Program-made: the position numbers and the translations under genes | Source of the DNA: JBMNGO01 sp050949885 | Lineage (GTDB): Bacteria > Bacillota > Syntrophomonadia > Syntrophomonadales > Syntrophomonadaceae | Direction of reading: 5' to 3' | Length of the DNA: 64,000 nucleotides | Assembly (NCBI GenBank): GCA_050949885.1 | Contig: JBMNGO010000002.1 | Location: forward strand, 310,001 to 374,000 | Part shown: positions 50,887 through 59,813 of the stretch, piece after piece | How the letters are laid out: the number at the start of each line of letters is the position of its first letter | Numbering within the stretch: the stretch's first letter is position 1 | Notes under the pieces: generated by a model | Seen by the model: only the letters and a program-made list of their open reading frames with translations | Databases searched by the model: none | What the model was told of the DNA's origin: nothing

Positions 50887-51870
50887 TTGGAGAGAGAACT
50901 GGCTCTTGAATTTGCCAGAGTAACGGAGGCTGCTGCCTTGGCCGCTGCTCGTTGGGTGGGTAAAGGAGATAAAGAAGCTGCCGATGATGCTGCAGTAACA
51001 GCAATGCGAGTAATGTTTGACAGCGTTTCGGTGGATGGAGTAGTAGTAATAGGTGAGGGGGAAATGGATGAAGCTCCGATGCTTTACATCGGAGAAAAAG
51101 TGGGTACTGGTGTATTACCGAAAGTTGATATTGCAGTTGATCCCCTGGAAGGAACTAATATTGTGGCCAAAGGACTGACGGGGGCCATAGCGGTACTGGC
51201 CGTTGCCCCTAGAGGGTCGCTATTGCATGCTCCTGATATGTATATGAACAAGATAGCTGCTGGACCTGAATGTAAGGGGAGAATATTTCTTGATGCTCCT
51301 ATAAAAGAAAACCTTAGACAGGCCGCTAAAGCACTGGATAAGCTGGTAAGCGAATTAACCGTAGTTATCCTGGATAGACCTCGCCACCAGGCCATGATCG
51401 AAGAAATAAGAAAGGCTGGAGCCAGAATAAAGCTAATCACTGATGGAGATGTATCTCCTGCAGTGGCAGCAGCCTATGGAGATTCGGGGGTAGACCTCCT
51501 GATGGGAATCGGTGGGGCACCAGAGGGTGTAATTACCGCAGCTGCCTTAAAATGCATGGGAGGTGATTTTCAGGCTCGTCTTTACCCGGAAAATGAAGAA
51601 GAAATAAAAAGATGCCATGAGATGGGTATAAAGGATGTTAATAAAATCTTTACCATTGATGAATTAGTTAAATCTGAAGACGTTATTTTTGTAGCCACTG
51701 GTATTACCGACTCTTTTCTGCTTAAGGGAGTACGGTACTTGAAACGCCGGGCGATTACGCAAACACTGGTTATGAGAAATGCTTCCGGGACCATTAGACT
51801 TATTGAAGCAAACCATCATTTGGATAAGAAACCCCTTTTTAAGGATAGCCGCATTAAATTTATCTTGTAA
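50887..51870 (+). CDS. glpX: GlpX class II fructose-1,6-bisphosphatase
   Basis: GlpX dephosphorylates fructose 1,6-bisphosphate in gluconeogenesis. The 327-residue product has the metal site in VVVIGEGEMDEAPMLYIGE, VDIAVDPLEGTNIVAKG and GIGGAPEGVITAAALKCMGG, characteristic of the family. It starts with TTG 50887 after GGGGGGAG. Bacillus has murAA between tal and glpX; here they are adjacent. Confidence 0.96.
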   Translation: MERELALEFARVTEAAALAAARWVGKGDKEAADDAAVTAMRVMFDSVSVDGVVVIGEGEMDEAPMLYIGEKVGTGVLPKVDIAVDPLEGTNIVAKGLTGAIAVLAVAPRGSLLHAPDMYMNKIAAGPECKGRIFLDAPIKENLRQAAKALDKLVSELTVVILDRPRHQAMIEEIRKAGARIKLITDGDVSPAVAAAYGDSGVDLLMGIGGAPEGVITAAALKCMGGDFQARLYPENEEEIKRCHEMGIKDVNKIFTIDELVKSEDVIFVATGITDSFLLKGVRYLKRRAITQTLVMRNASGTIRLIEANHHLDKKPLFKDSRIKFIL

Positions 51871-51908
51871 TAAAGAAATTATTGAGGATTAAAGGGCCTT
51901 GTATCTGG

Positions 51909-51914
51909 TATAAT
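51909..51914 (+). promoter_or_regulatory. Extended -10 (TGGTATAAT) promoter candidate for rho
   Basis: TATAAT at 51909-51914, preceded by TGG, an extended -10. No good -35 lies 17 bases upstream. Transcription from here would give a leader of about 150 bases before rho, containing the stem AGCGGAA/TTCCGCT at 51976-51982 and 51993-51999. There is no T-run after the stem. Confidence 0.5.
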
Positions 51915-52079
51915 ATCAAATAGCAGTTTTCAGTTTATATTCCTAGAACATTAACCTGCCTAAAATCCTTTCACTAGCGGAATCATGTTGTTTTCCGCTT
52001 GCGTTGATTCTTTACATGTCTTTAGTTCAGCAACAATTAAGAGTGCTGCTTTAATATTTTACTTATTTGAGGATTTAAT

Positions 52080-53375
52080 ATGAAAGAAGGGAAAAAATTG
52101 AATATCTCAGAGCTAGAAAACAAGACCATGCTGGAACTGTACCAGATCGCCCGAGATATTAATTTATCTGGTTATTCAAAATTACGAAAAAAAGAATTAG
52201 TTTTCGAAATTACCAAAGCTCTTACCAATTCCAACGAGTTGCTGCAAGCCCGGGGAATACTTGAAATTATGCCGGATGGCTACGGTTTTCTCCGCCCTTT
52301 TGCTTACCTTCCCAGTCATGAGGACATTTATGTTTCCCCTTCCCAGATACGCAAGTTTGAACTAAAAACCGGAGACCAGGTGTTTGGGCAGGTACGATCT
52401 CCCAAGGAAACTGAAAGGTTTTTTGCCCTTCTAAAGGTTGAAGCAGTAAATGGCTTTCCCCCTGATGAGGCTGTAAAGAGAATCCATTTTGATGCTTTAA
52501 CTCCCCTGTATCCCCGGGAGAAGATTAATTTAGAAACAGACTCCCAGGAGCTTTCAACCAGAATAATTGATCTAATATCTCCCATTGGAAAAGGACAAAG
52601 AGGACTTATTGTTGCACCGCCCAAGGCTGGGAAGACCATTTTGCTGCAAAAGATTGCTCAGGGAATTAGCAATAATCATCCCAATATAGAGTTAATAATT
52701 CTGTTAGTTGATGAAAGACCAGAGGAAGTTACTGATATGCAGCGGTCTACCAAAGCTGAGGTAGTTGCTTCCACTTTTGATGAACCGCCGGAAAATCATG
52801 TTAAAGTAACGGACATGGTTTTAGAAAGAGCCAAGCGTTTAGTGGAACATAAAAAAGATGTAGTAATACTTATGGACAGTGTTACTCGCCTGGCCAGGGC
52901 TCATAATCTGGTGGTACCCCCCAGCGGCAGGACGCTTTCAGGTGGGGTAGATCCGGCTTCCTTGGATAAACCCAAACGGTTTTTTGGTGCGGCCAGGAAT
53001 GTTGAAGAGGGCGGCAGCTTGACAATTATAGCTACAGCCTTGGTTGAAACAGGATCCCGGATGGATGAAGTAATTTTTGAAGAGTTTAAAGGCCGTGGAA
53101 ATATGGAATTGGTTTTAGATCGTAAACTGGCGGAACGGAGAGTATTTCCAGCCATTGATCTCAAACGCTCTGGGACGCGTAAAGAAGAGTTATTGCTCAG
53201 TGAAGAGGAATTGGAGTTGAACTGGAATCTGCGCAAGACTTTTAGTGAATATAATCAGGTAGAAACCATGCAGATGATGATTGATACTATGAAGAAAACC
53301 AAGTCTAATAAGGACTTATTGAGAGCAGCCCCTGTAGTATTCGGCAGAAAGGAATATGCCCGCAATGGTTTTTAA
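52080..53375 (+). CDS. rho: Transcription termination factor Rho
   Basis: Rho is the hexameric RNA helicase that ends transcription. The 431-residue product has the RNA-binding N-terminal domain (GILEIMPDGYGFLRPFAYLPSHEDIYVSPSQIRKF), Walker A APPKAGKT (about 179-186), VDERPEEVTDMQR, VILMDSVTRLARAHN and the R-loop PSGRTLSGGVD. It starts at ATG 52080. It is intact. Confidence 0.98.
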   Translation: MKEGKKLNISELENKTMLELYQIARDINLSGYSKLRKKELVFEITKALTNSNELLQARGILEIMPDGYGFLRPFAYLPSHEDIYVSPSQIRKFELKTGDQVFGQVRSPKETERFFALLKVEAVNGFPPDEAVKRIHFDALTPLYPREKINLETDSQELSTRIIDLISPIGKGQRGLIVAPPKAGKTILLQKIAQGISNNHPNIELIILLVDERPEEVTDMQRSTKAEVVASTFDEPPENHVKVTDMVLERAKRLVEHKKDVVILMDSVTRLARAHNLVVPPSGRTLSGGVDPASLDKPKRFFGAARNVEEGGSLTIIATALVETGSRMDEVIFEEFKGRGNMELVLDRKLAERRVFPAIDLKRSGTRKEELLLSEEELELNWNLRKTFSEYNQVETMQMMIDTMKKTKSNKDLLRAAPVVFGRKEYARNGF

Positions 53376-53412
53376 GGGAGAATGAATAATTGCCAATATT
53401 TTGGTTAACAAT

Positions 53413-53435
53413 AAGGGTCAATAGACCCTTTTTTT
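53413..53435 (+). terminator. Terminator after rho
   Basis: AAGGGTC (53413-53419), loop AATA, GACCCTT (53424-53430), then a run of T. It is a simple, strong intrinsic terminator. Confidence 0.93.
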
Positions 53436-53464
53436 GCGCCCAAAAATAGTTGAGGTGAAAAAAT

Positions 53465-54322
53465 ATGATCAAGAAATTGACTGGCACATTAATGGTATGT
53501 ATTTTTGTTTTCTGCTACAGCCCTTTAAAAGCCTATGCATTTTTTCCCGAAGGGAACTTCCGTCCCTACAACAATGCGCAGGTTGTGAATACTGAAAGCA
53601 AAACGATTTATTACCAGATCAAACCAGGTGATACCCTTTGGGGAATTTCCCGTTCTCATAATATTGACCTAAAACTGGTAATGTCCATGAATAACCTGGA
53701 TGAAAACAGTATTTTGGGAATAGGGCAGATAATAAAAATCCCCTACGAAAGAGCTAGAAGCCATGTAGTCAAAAAGGGAGATACATTGTGGAACATTGCC
53801 CAGAGGTATGAAGTAGAGATTGGCCAATTAATGAACGCAAATAGAGGGAAAGACCCGCATAGTCTGCAAATTGGGGACATCATTTTTATTCCCGGTGATA
53901 ATAGCATAGCCCTCCCCGCCCTATCATCCGCTTCCCGGGGGATAACACCTTTAAGGTCTGTGTTATTGTGGCCGTTGATAGGAAGTATTACCTCCAACTT
54001 TGGGTGGAGGGCATCAGGTTTCCATCACGGAATAGATATTGCTGGAAATATTGGAGACCCCATTCGGTCCGCGGAAAAAGGCAAAGTGGTTTTTGCCGAT
54101 TATCGGCCTGTTTACGGATATACAGTTATTATTGAGCATAATGACGGAAGGCAAACCGTGTATGCCCATGCTAAAGAAATAATGGTGAAAAAAAACCAGG
54201 TAGTGAACAGGGGGGATATTGTTGCCACTGTTGGCCTAAGTGGCAATACCACTGGTCCTCATTTGCATTTTGAAGTTAGAAAAGGCAATGAACCCGTGGA
54301 TCCCCTTACCTACCTGAGGTAA
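53465..54322 (+). CDS. LysM-M23 cell-wall endopeptidase
   Basis: A secreted peptidoglycan hydrolase of 285 residues. It has a signal peptide (LTGTLMVCIFVFCYSPLKAYA), two LysM repeats (YYQIKPGDTLWGISRSHNIDL; HVVKKGDTLWNIAQRYEVEI) and an M23 peptidase domain with the zinc ligands in FHHGIDIAG and GPHLHFEV. It starts at ATG 53465 after TTGAGGTG. The exact physiological role (for example division or sporulation) is not shown by the sequence. Confidence 0.95.
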   Translation: MIKKLTGTLMVCIFVFCYSPLKAYAFFPEGNFRPYNNAQVVNTESKTIYYQIKPGDTLWGISRSHNIDLKLVMSMNNLDENSILGIGQIIKIPYERARSHVVKKGDTLWNIAQRYEVEIGQLMNANRGKDPHSLQIGDIIFIPGDNSIALPALSSASRGITPLRSVLLWPLIGSITSNFGWRASGFHHGIDIAGNIGDPIRSAEKGKVVFADYRPVYGYTVIIEHNDGRQTVYAHAKEIMVKKNQVVNRGDIVATVGLSGNTTGPHLHFEVRKGNEPVDPLTYLR

Positions 54323-54369
54323 TCGGGGCGATTACCGTCATATATCCAGATATTATTAGGTAATACATC

Positions 54370-54392
54370 AGCTCCATAACGGGGCTTTTTTT
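54370..54392 (+). terminator. Terminator after the LysM-M23 gene
   Basis: AGCTCC (54370-54375), loop ATAAC, GGGGCT (54381-54386), then a run of T. One G-U pair is in the stem. Confidence 0.85.
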
Positions 54393-54445
54393 CTTTGCCT
54401 AATTAAGATAGTCTATTATCATGAACAGATTCTAAGGAGGGCCAA

Positions 54446-55696
54446 GTGTTTCTTACGCTTTATGGTAATGAAAAAGGGGAGTTGTTTGAGCATCCCCGTA
54501 TTGGTATGGTTGGCAGAAGTGGTGATAAGTGGCTGGTTCCCGAGGAAAAAGAAATGATTCCTCTTCCTCGCGGGTCATCCATTATAAGGATTCCCGGATA
54601 TATACCGGTGGGATTAGGGGAAAACCAGAACATTACCTGTTTTGATTCTGATCCCTTCTCACCTAAACAAAAAGTATATGCAGTAGGGGCTCTACTGCCC
54701 CAGGGCTTTACCCGCAGCCTGTTGCCGGCTGGAGTAAGCTCTGATAATGCCTGTCGGCTGCCCCTTTTAGGTTATGCGGCGGTGGCCTTTCGGCGGGGGA
54801 AAATATATGCTGCAGCTATAAAGACTGATGAACACCGGAAATGGCACCCGGTGTACTATAATACCGAAGGATTGCCAGCCAGAATAGGAAAAATGCTAAA
54901 GAGATTCCCCAAAAACAGGATACTCCGGCAATTGGCCCGCTGTTCCCTGGAATACGGTTGTTTCACAGCCCAGAATATTTTCTACCAGCGCTGGGAAGGT
55001 GGTATTCCTACCATGAATAAATGCAATGCGGATTGTCTGGGATGTATATCGGAAGCCCATTGGGGAGGTGATTCTCCCCAGGAGAGAATAAGCTTTTCTC
55101 CTTCTGTGGATGAGATTGCTGAGATAGGTGCTTTCCATCTGGCCCAGGCCAAGGATGCCATAATAAGTTTTGGGCAGGGGTGCGAAGGTGAACCCTCTTT
55201 GAATGCGGAAAATATATCGCTGGCTATTAAAAAAATCCGTACCCTGACCAGCCGGGGAACTATTAATATGAACACTAATGCGGGTTATACCAGGGGCATA
55301 AAATTAATTACTGATGCCGGGCTAAACAGTATCAGGGTTACGGTTTTCTCGTTTACCGAGGAAAACTATAACCGCTATCATTGTCCCCGCAACTATACCT
55401 TGGACAGTGTAAAAAGATCTATAGCCTACTGTCACTACCGAGGAGTAAAAACTTCCATAAACCTGCTGGTTTTTCCCGGGTTTACTGACAGGGAAGAAGA
55501 AATTGACTCTTTGTTTGCTTACCTTAGGGAAAATCAAATAGATATGGTGCAATTACGAAACCTTAACATTGATCCGGAGCTTCTTATGCAAGCCTTTCCT
55601 GTCACAGGTCAACCGGTGGGGATTGCTACTTTTATTGAACTATTGCAGAGGGAATTCCCTCATATAAAATTGGGATCTTACACAGATCCGGCATAA
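54446..55696 (+). CDS. Radical SAM protein of unknown substrate
   Basis: This 416-residue protein has an N-terminal part of about 185 residues without a recognised fold signature, then the radical SAM cluster site CNADCLGC (Cys 193, 197, 200; a CxxxCxxC site). A barrel follows with ISFGQGCEGEPSLN and FPGFTDREEEIDSLFAYL. It starts with GTG at 54446 after AAGGAGG. The reaction cannot be read from the sequence. It stands between two terminator-bounded genes and just before the yhaM-like gene. Confidence 0.88.
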   Translation: MFLTLYGNEKGELFEHPRIGMVGRSGDKWLVPEEKEMIPLPRGSSIIRIPGYIPVGLGENQNITCFDSDPFSPKQKVYAVGALLPQGFTRSLLPAGVSSDNACRLPLLGYAAVAFRRGKIYAAAIKTDEHRKWHPVYYNTEGLPARIGKMLKRFPKNRILRQLARCSLEYGCFTAQNIFYQRWEGGIPTMNKCNADCLGCISEAHWGGDSPQERISFSPSVDEIAEIGAFHLAQAKDAIISFGQGCEGEPSLNAENISLAIKKIRTLTSRGTINMNTNAGYTRGIKLITDAGLNSIRVTVFSFTEENYNRYHCPRNYTLDSVKRSIAYCHYRGVKTSINLLVFPGFTDREEEIDSLFAYLRENQIDMVQLRNLNIDPELLMQAFPVTGQPVGIATFIELLQREFPHIKLGSYTDPA

Positions 55697-55722
55697 TATT
55701 TGGAGAGGAGACCTGAAGGGAA

Positions 55723-56712
55723 TTGAAAAATAAAGAGCCTTTATCTGTTAAGGAAATTAAGCAGCAGCCCGTTGGCCAGCAGTTCTGGGGCAAATATCTG
55801 ATAATGGAAGCCGTTTTTCGCAAGACTAGGGACGGGCGGGAAATAGCCAACCTGAAAATCGGCGATTCATCAGGGGAGATTGATGTAGTAGTATGGGATA
55901 ATTGCCAGGTTAGCGGAAAACTGGAAGAAGGCCTGGTTATTGGATTGCTTGGAGATATCAGTTCTTACAATAATCGACTGCAGGTTACTGCCAAAAGAAT
56001 CAAAATCCTGGACGAAGAAAAGGAGCCCTATTTGAAAGGTCCGGAAGAAGATATGAGCAGCCTGATAGATAAGTTCAATCAAATACTTGCCTCGGTTACT
56101 GATCCATATTTGCAAAAATTGCTAATAACAATCTTTAAACCGGAAATTTTTAAATCCTTCTGCTATGCTCCGGCTGCTAGAAAGATACATCACAATTACC
56201 GAGGCGGCCTCCTTGAACATACGGTCTCCGTTGCCAATCTCTGCTTGAAGACGGCTAAATCTTATCCTTACCTTAATCAGGATTTGATTATAGCTGGGGC
56301 ACTGCTACACGATATTGGGAAAATAAGGGAACTTGAGATTAAAGCCGTACCCCAATATTCAGTTGAAGGCAGGCTTATTGGACATATAGTTAAAGGAGCG
56401 GAAATGGCGGGATTAGCTATAGCCCAGATCCGCAGCCAGGGGCAGGAGTTTCCGGAAAAATTGGAGTGGATGGTAAGACACATGATATTAAGCCATCACG
56501 GCAGCCTGGAATTCGGCTCCCCAGTATTGCCGCTATTTCCTGAAGCATTTCTCTTATTCATGATGGATAATCTGGATGCCAAAATGTTTATTTACAGAGA
56601 AAAGATAGAACAAGACGATCCTGACGAAATGTTTACCAACTATGATAATTTTTTAGGCCAGGTCTTTTTTAAATACCGCTATCCGGGTCCAGAGGGGCCA
56701 TCGTCCCTGTAA
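55723..56712 (+). CDS. yhaM: YhaM-like 3'-5' exoribonuclease (OB + HD domains)
   Basis: YhaM family enzymes shorten RNA and also DNA. The 329-residue product has an OB-fold N-domain (IKQQPVGQQFWGKYLIMEAVFRKTRDGREIANLKIGDSSGEIDVVVWDN) and an HD domain with LLEHTVSVANLC (His 166) and LIIAGALLHDIGKIREL (His-Asp 196-197), then GAEMAGLAIAQIRSQG. It starts with TTG 55723 after GAAGGGAA. Confidence 0.9.
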   Translation: MKNKEPLSVKEIKQQPVGQQFWGKYLIMEAVFRKTRDGREIANLKIGDSSGEIDVVVWDNCQVSGKLEEGLVIGLLGDISSYNNRLQVTAKRIKILDEEKEPYLKGPEEDMSSLIDKFNQILASVTDPYLQKLLITIFKPEIFKSFCYAPAARKIHHNYRGGLLEHTVSVANLCLKTAKSYPYLNQDLIIAGALLHDIGKIRELEIKAVPQYSVEGRLIGHIVKGAEMAGLAIAQIRSQGQEFPEKLEWMVRHMILSHHGSLEFGSPVLPLFPEAFLLFMMDNLDAKMFIYREKIEQDDPDEMFTNYDNFLGQVFFKYRYPGPEGPSSL

Positions 56713-56746
56713 ACCGGCTGGTGTTTTGACTACTAAGCTTTAATCA

Positions 56747-56783
56747 GCAGGAGCAGGAAAGGATTTGCTACCCCTGCTCCTGC
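56747..56783. other. Perfect 11-bp stem between convergent genes
   Basis: GCAGGAGCAGG (56747-56757) pairs perfectly with CCTGCTCCTGC (56773-56783) around a 15-base loop. It sits between convergent yhaM-like and ybjQ-like genes, where a shared terminator is expected. No T-run follows on either strand, so its efficiency is uncertain. Confidence 0.65.
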
Positions 56784-56807
56784 CGGAGTAACCGGCTCTC
56801 TAGCGAC

Positions 56808-57128
56808 CTATTCCCGCTCTGCTTTGATAGCCGTGCCATAAACGAGAAATTCGGCAGCTCCACTCATTACCTGGGCACTGGTAAAGCGAGTCCCGACGAT
56901 AGCATTTGCCCCCAGTTTCTCGGCGTGGGCAATCATCCGGAAAAGGGCCTCCTCCCTGGACTCCTCCAACAACTCGCTATATCCTTTCAGTTCACCCCCC
57001 ACCAGTGACTTTACGAGTGCTCCGATATCCTTGCCCAGGTGTTTGGACCGTATTGAGGAACCTTTTACCATACCCAGAACCTGAGTTGTTTTATACCCAG
57101 CCAGGTAATCTGTAGTTGCAATAATCAT
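56808..57128 (-). CDS. YbjQ-like (UPF0145) protein
   Basis: This 106-residue protein of the YbjQ/UPF0145 family shows MIIATTDYLAGYKTTQVLGMVKGSSIRSKHLGKDIGALVKSLVGGELKGYSELLEESREEALFRMIAHAEKLGANAIVGTRFTSAQVMSGAAEFLVYGTAI. The family is widespread; its function is unproved. It starts at ATG 57128 with AGGAGG upstream. Confidence 0.92.
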   Translation of the reverse strand: MIIATTDYLAGYKTTQVLGMVKGSSIRSKHLGKDIGALVKSLVGGELKGYSELLEESREEALFRMIAHAEKLGANAIVGTRFTSAQVMSGAAEFLVYGTAIKAERE

Positions 57129-57179
57129 CTTTTAAAACCTCCTCATATTTTTAATCAAAGGTCCGGCCTCTCCTGGCTA

Positions 57180-57971
57180 TCAGAAATCCCGGTTATTATA
57201 GCAGTACCAGGAGAAATAGGTTATAACCATGGAAATAAACATTATTACCAACATGGGCAACCAGGGAATGGATCCCGAAAAGAAAACATCTGCTCCGGCC
57301 AGATAACGATAAATATTTATAGGTTCCAGTCCGGTAACCCTACCTGGTATTCCCAGCACAACGAAAATGGTTACTGATACTATTATAGGAATAACAGTAT
57401 CGCGGGATACAACAGAGAGAAAAACTACAATTGCATGCAGTAACCAGGCGCTTACTAAAATGCAAATCCAGAATGCCAAGCCTTTTTGCAGGGAAAAATC
57501 GAATCCGTAGTAAGAAGCCATAAATACCGGCAACAGGCACCCTATTCCCGTTAAAGTCAATAAGGCCATAGCGCTGGCCATTAATTTGGTAAAAAACACC
57601 CTGGCCCGAGTCTGATGGCTCAATAGAAAAATATTAGTATCATGTTCCGTTTCCCGGGCGAAAAGAGGAAAACCTATAATTATTGTTGATAACAGTATGA
57701 GCTGGTAAAGGTTTTTCCCAAACCATTGTGACCATACATAAAGATTAATATCATTAAAAATTTGGGTAAGCTGATGTTGAAGTTGGTTCTTATCCAGGTA
57801 TTTGGCCAGGAAAGGAACGGTATTAAGCCCTTCCTCAATCTGGGCAAGGTCCATAATATTCCTAAATAAATCGTAATAGGCCAGTACCAAATAACCAGTG
57901 GCTAAGATCAAAACGGATAAAACTAAAGATCTAAAGCGTAGTTCCCGCAATTCCTTTAATAACAAACCCAC
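57180..57971 (-). CDS. ABC transporter permease (ABC-2 type)
   Basis: This 263-residue integral membrane protein has about six hydrophobic segments, for example SLVLSVLILATGYLVLAYYDLF at the start, LILLSTIIIGFPLFARETEHD, ASAMALLTLTGIGCLLPVFMASYYG, AFWICILVSAWLLHAIVVFLSVV, VIPIIVSVTIFVVLGIPG and LPMLVIMFISMVITYFSWYC. It is the partner of the ATPase encoded one base upstream on the minus strand and probably exports or senses a small molecule, as YtrCD-like systems do. Confidence 0.85.
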   Translation of the reverse strand: MGLLLKELRELRFRSLVLSVLILATGYLVLAYYDLFRNIMDLAQIEEGLNTVPFLAKYLDKNQLQHQLTQIFNDINLYVWSQWFGKNLYQLILLSTIIIGFPLFARETEHDTNIFLLSHQTRARVFFTKLMASAMALLTLTGIGCLLPVFMASYYGFDFSLQKGLAFWICILVSAWLLHAIVVFLSVVSRDTVIPIIVSVTIFVVLGIPGRVTGLEPINIYRYLAGADVFFSGSIPWLPMLVIMFISMVITYFSWYCYNNRDF

Positions 57972-57972
57972 A

Positions 57973-58848
57973 TCAATTCCCCCCTTTTTGATTCATCAGA
58001 CTGATAAATATTTCTTTGAGATTGGTGGCAATTGGGCTAACGTCAAATGCACCCTGCAAACGTTTTTTCTCAGCTTCTCCCCCCTGACAAAGAAGAGTAA
58101 GATGGTCACCCTCAAGATGGGAGGAAATAACGGAAAAACCAGCAGCAGATATTTTGTTACCAATTAGGGGGCTACATACTATCATAAAAAGATCTTCCCT
58201 AATACTATCCAGGTCCCCTTGCAGAATTATCCGCCCATTTTTTAACATAGCGATAGTATCCACGGTTTCCTCAACTTCCGCCAGGTGGTGGGAGGAAAAG
58301 ATGATGGTAGCATTTTGAAGACTATGGGCTTTAATGAGTTTTAACATTCTTTCCTGCATTAGCGGGTCCAGGCCCCGGGTCGGTTCATCCAATATATACA
58401 GGGAAGCACTTCTGGCAAAAGTAATAATTGCGTATAACAGAGTTTTTTCTCCCAGGGAAAAGGTAGAAATCTTTTTCGCCGGATCAATGGAGAGGGTATC
58501 CAGCAAATGGGCCGCCTTTTCAACGTCCCATAGGGGTACTATTTTTTGCGCCAGTAAGAGCATCTGGCGGGCTGTAAGGTTTTCATATAAGCTTTTATTT
58601 TCGGGCATATAAGCAATCTTAGGGATCAATGCCTCTCGGTCTTCCGGTGCATGACCAAGAATGCGGATATGACCTTGATCAGGACGTAAGAGGTCTAAGG
58701 CCAATTTTAACAGGGTGGTCTTGCCAGCCCCATTGGGCCCCAGGAGGCCTACAATGCTGCCTTGGTCAATACTCAGGCTATCTATTTGCAGGCAAAAATT
58801 GCTTTTTTTAAAAGTCTTCTTAAGACCGGAGATTTCTATAGCTTTCAT
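57973..58848 (-). CDS. ABC transporter ATP-binding protein
   Basis: This 291-residue ATPase has Walker A GPNGAGKTT (about 37-45), the Q-loop region with KIAYMPENKSLYENLTARQMLLL, a signature FSLGEKTLLY (SLGEK, a degenerate LSGGQ), Walker B LYILDEPTRGLD and the switch His in IIFSSHHLAEVEE. It is the second gene of the GntR-ATPase-permease operon, overlapping the regulator by four bases. Confidence 0.94.
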   Translation of the reverse strand: MKAIEISGLKKTFKKSNFCLQIDSLSIDQGSIVGLLGPNGAGKTTLLKLALDLLRPDQGHIRILGHAPEDREALIPKIAYMPENKSLYENLTARQMLLLAQKIVPLWDVEKAAHLLDTLSIDPAKKISTFSLGEKTLLYAIITFARSASLYILDEPTRGLDPLMQERMLKLIKAHSLQNATIIFSSHHLAEVEETVDTIAMLKNGRIILQGDLDSIREDLFMIVCSPLIGNKISAAGFSVISSHLEGDHLTLLCQGGEAEKKRLQGAFDVSPIATNLKEIFISLMNQKGGN

Positions 58849-59240
58849 TCGCTGTCACCTCCATATACCTCCTTAATCACCCTATTACAAAGACCCGTAA
58901 ATTCCCGGGAGGAAATATGATATTTCTTGGCTTGGCGGGCTACCTGGATAAAATCATTAAAAATTATATTTTCAGCAGTTTTCTGAGCCTTTTCCCGTGC
59001 ACTTGATCCGATAAAACTGCCGACCCCCGGCCGGGAGTAAATATATCCTTCACTTTCCAATTCCCTGTAGGCTCTGGCCACCGTATTGGGATTAATATTT
59101 AAAATGCGGGCCAGCTCTCTAATAGAAGGCATTGGATCTTCTGCTTTTAATTTTTCCCTGATGATGTCATCAATAATATTATCTCTTATTTGGCTGTAGA
59201 CAGGCTTGCCAGAGTGAAAATCAAGCTTTATCCAGAACAA
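58845..59240 (-). CDS. GntR-family regulator (YtrA subgroup)
   Basis: This small GntR-type repressor has a winged helix (YSQIRDNIIDDIIREKLKAEDPMPSIRELARILNINPNTVARAYRELESEGYIYSRPGVGSFIG, about residues 18-80) and a short C-terminal helical part. The size and the coupling to an ABC operon fit the YtrA subgroup. The TTG at 59240 has better ribosome-site spacing (GGGAGG at 59249-59254) than the GTG at 59249. A palindromic operator covers its promoter, so self-repression is likely. Confidence 0.9.
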   Translation of the reverse strand: MFWIKLDFHSGKPVYSQIRDNIIDDIIREKLKAEDPMPSIRELARILNINPNTVARAYRELESEGYIYSRPGVGSFIGSSAREKAQKTAENIIFNDFIQVARQAKKYHISSREFTGLCNRVIKEVYGGDSE

Positions 59241-59260
59241 CCAGGCCACCTCCCGCCTTC

Positions 59261-59285
59261 ACTGTACTAACTATATTAATACAGT
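59261..59285. promoter_or_regulatory. GntR operator palindrome
   Basis: ACTGTACTAA, five bases, TTAATACAGT: an inverted repeat matching at 9 of 10 arm positions. It overlaps the -10 of the minus-strand promoter that reads into the GntR gene. Confidence 0.75.
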
Positions 59286-59301
59286 TATACAATTAGTGCA
59301 A
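59273..59301 (-). promoter_or_regulatory. Promoter of the GntR-ABC operon
   Basis: Read on the minus strand: TTGCAC (59301-59296), 17 bases, TAATAT (59278-59273). The -35 and -10 each match 4 of 6 of the consensus. Overlap with the palindrome supports the call. Confidence 0.6.
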
Positions 59302-59525
59302 TAGCTTTTTAACCTGCAATTATGCATTCTTTAGAATATATTTCTGCCTAAACAGGTATACTATTCAGGTTATGAGGGATGACATTTTCCCTGATGAGTA
59401 ATACCATGACATTATCGCTGCTGGTGAGCGGTCAACGAAAACGCAACCTCTTTCTACTGATAGGGTCGCATTTACTTGGTCTATTGAGTTATCGCTGATC
59501 AACAACACGCACAAGAAAGAATTGC
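59302..59525. other. Gap between GntR and rpmE promoters
   Basis: About 220 bases without an obvious gene. The only structure noted is a short repeat AGGGA/TCCCT around 59374-59392. I see no RNA gene. Confidence 0.4.
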
Positions 59526-59554
59526 TTGTTTTTTGATACTATTCTTGATATAAT
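59526..59554 (+). promoter_or_regulatory. sigma-A promoter for rpmE
   Basis: TTGTTT (59526-59531), 17 bases, TATAAT (59549-59554). The -10 is perfect and the -35 is 4 of 6. It would start transcription near 59560, about 50 bases before the rpmE ATG. Confidence 0.8.
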
Positions 59555-59608
59555 GTCCTGTGCAGCTTATTCGGAATATTATTTTAAAGCCGGAGAGAGG
59601 TGAAATTA

Positions 59609-59812
59609 ATGAAACCCAAAATCCATCCAGCATACCATAGGACGGTAGCCAGATGTGCATGTGGCAATGAATTTGAAGTAGGTTCGACCAAGGAAAATAT
59701 TAAGGTTGAAATATGTTCGCAATGTCATCCGTTTTTCACCGGAAATAAGAGCAGAATAGTCGATACTACCGGAAGAGTGGATAAATTCAAGAAAAAGTAT
59801 GGTCTAAAATAA
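59609..59812 (+). CDS. rpmE: Ribosomal protein L31 (zinc form)
   Basis: The 67-residue L31 has the zinc ligand pairs in RCACGNEF and ICSQCHPFFTG, and ends TGRVDKFKKKYGL. This is the zinc-binding C+ form, not the zinc-independent paralogue. ATG 59609 follows GGAGAGG; GTG 59600 would add three residues. Confidence 0.96.
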   Translation: MKPKIHPAYHRTVARCACGNEFEVGSTKENIKVEICSQCHPFFTGNKSRIVDTTGRVDKFKKKYGLK

Positions 59813-59813
59813 A

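Noticed and set aside
51976..51999. Stem in the rho leader as a terminator
   Set aside because: The 7-bp stem is not followed by a T-run; kept only as a leader structure.
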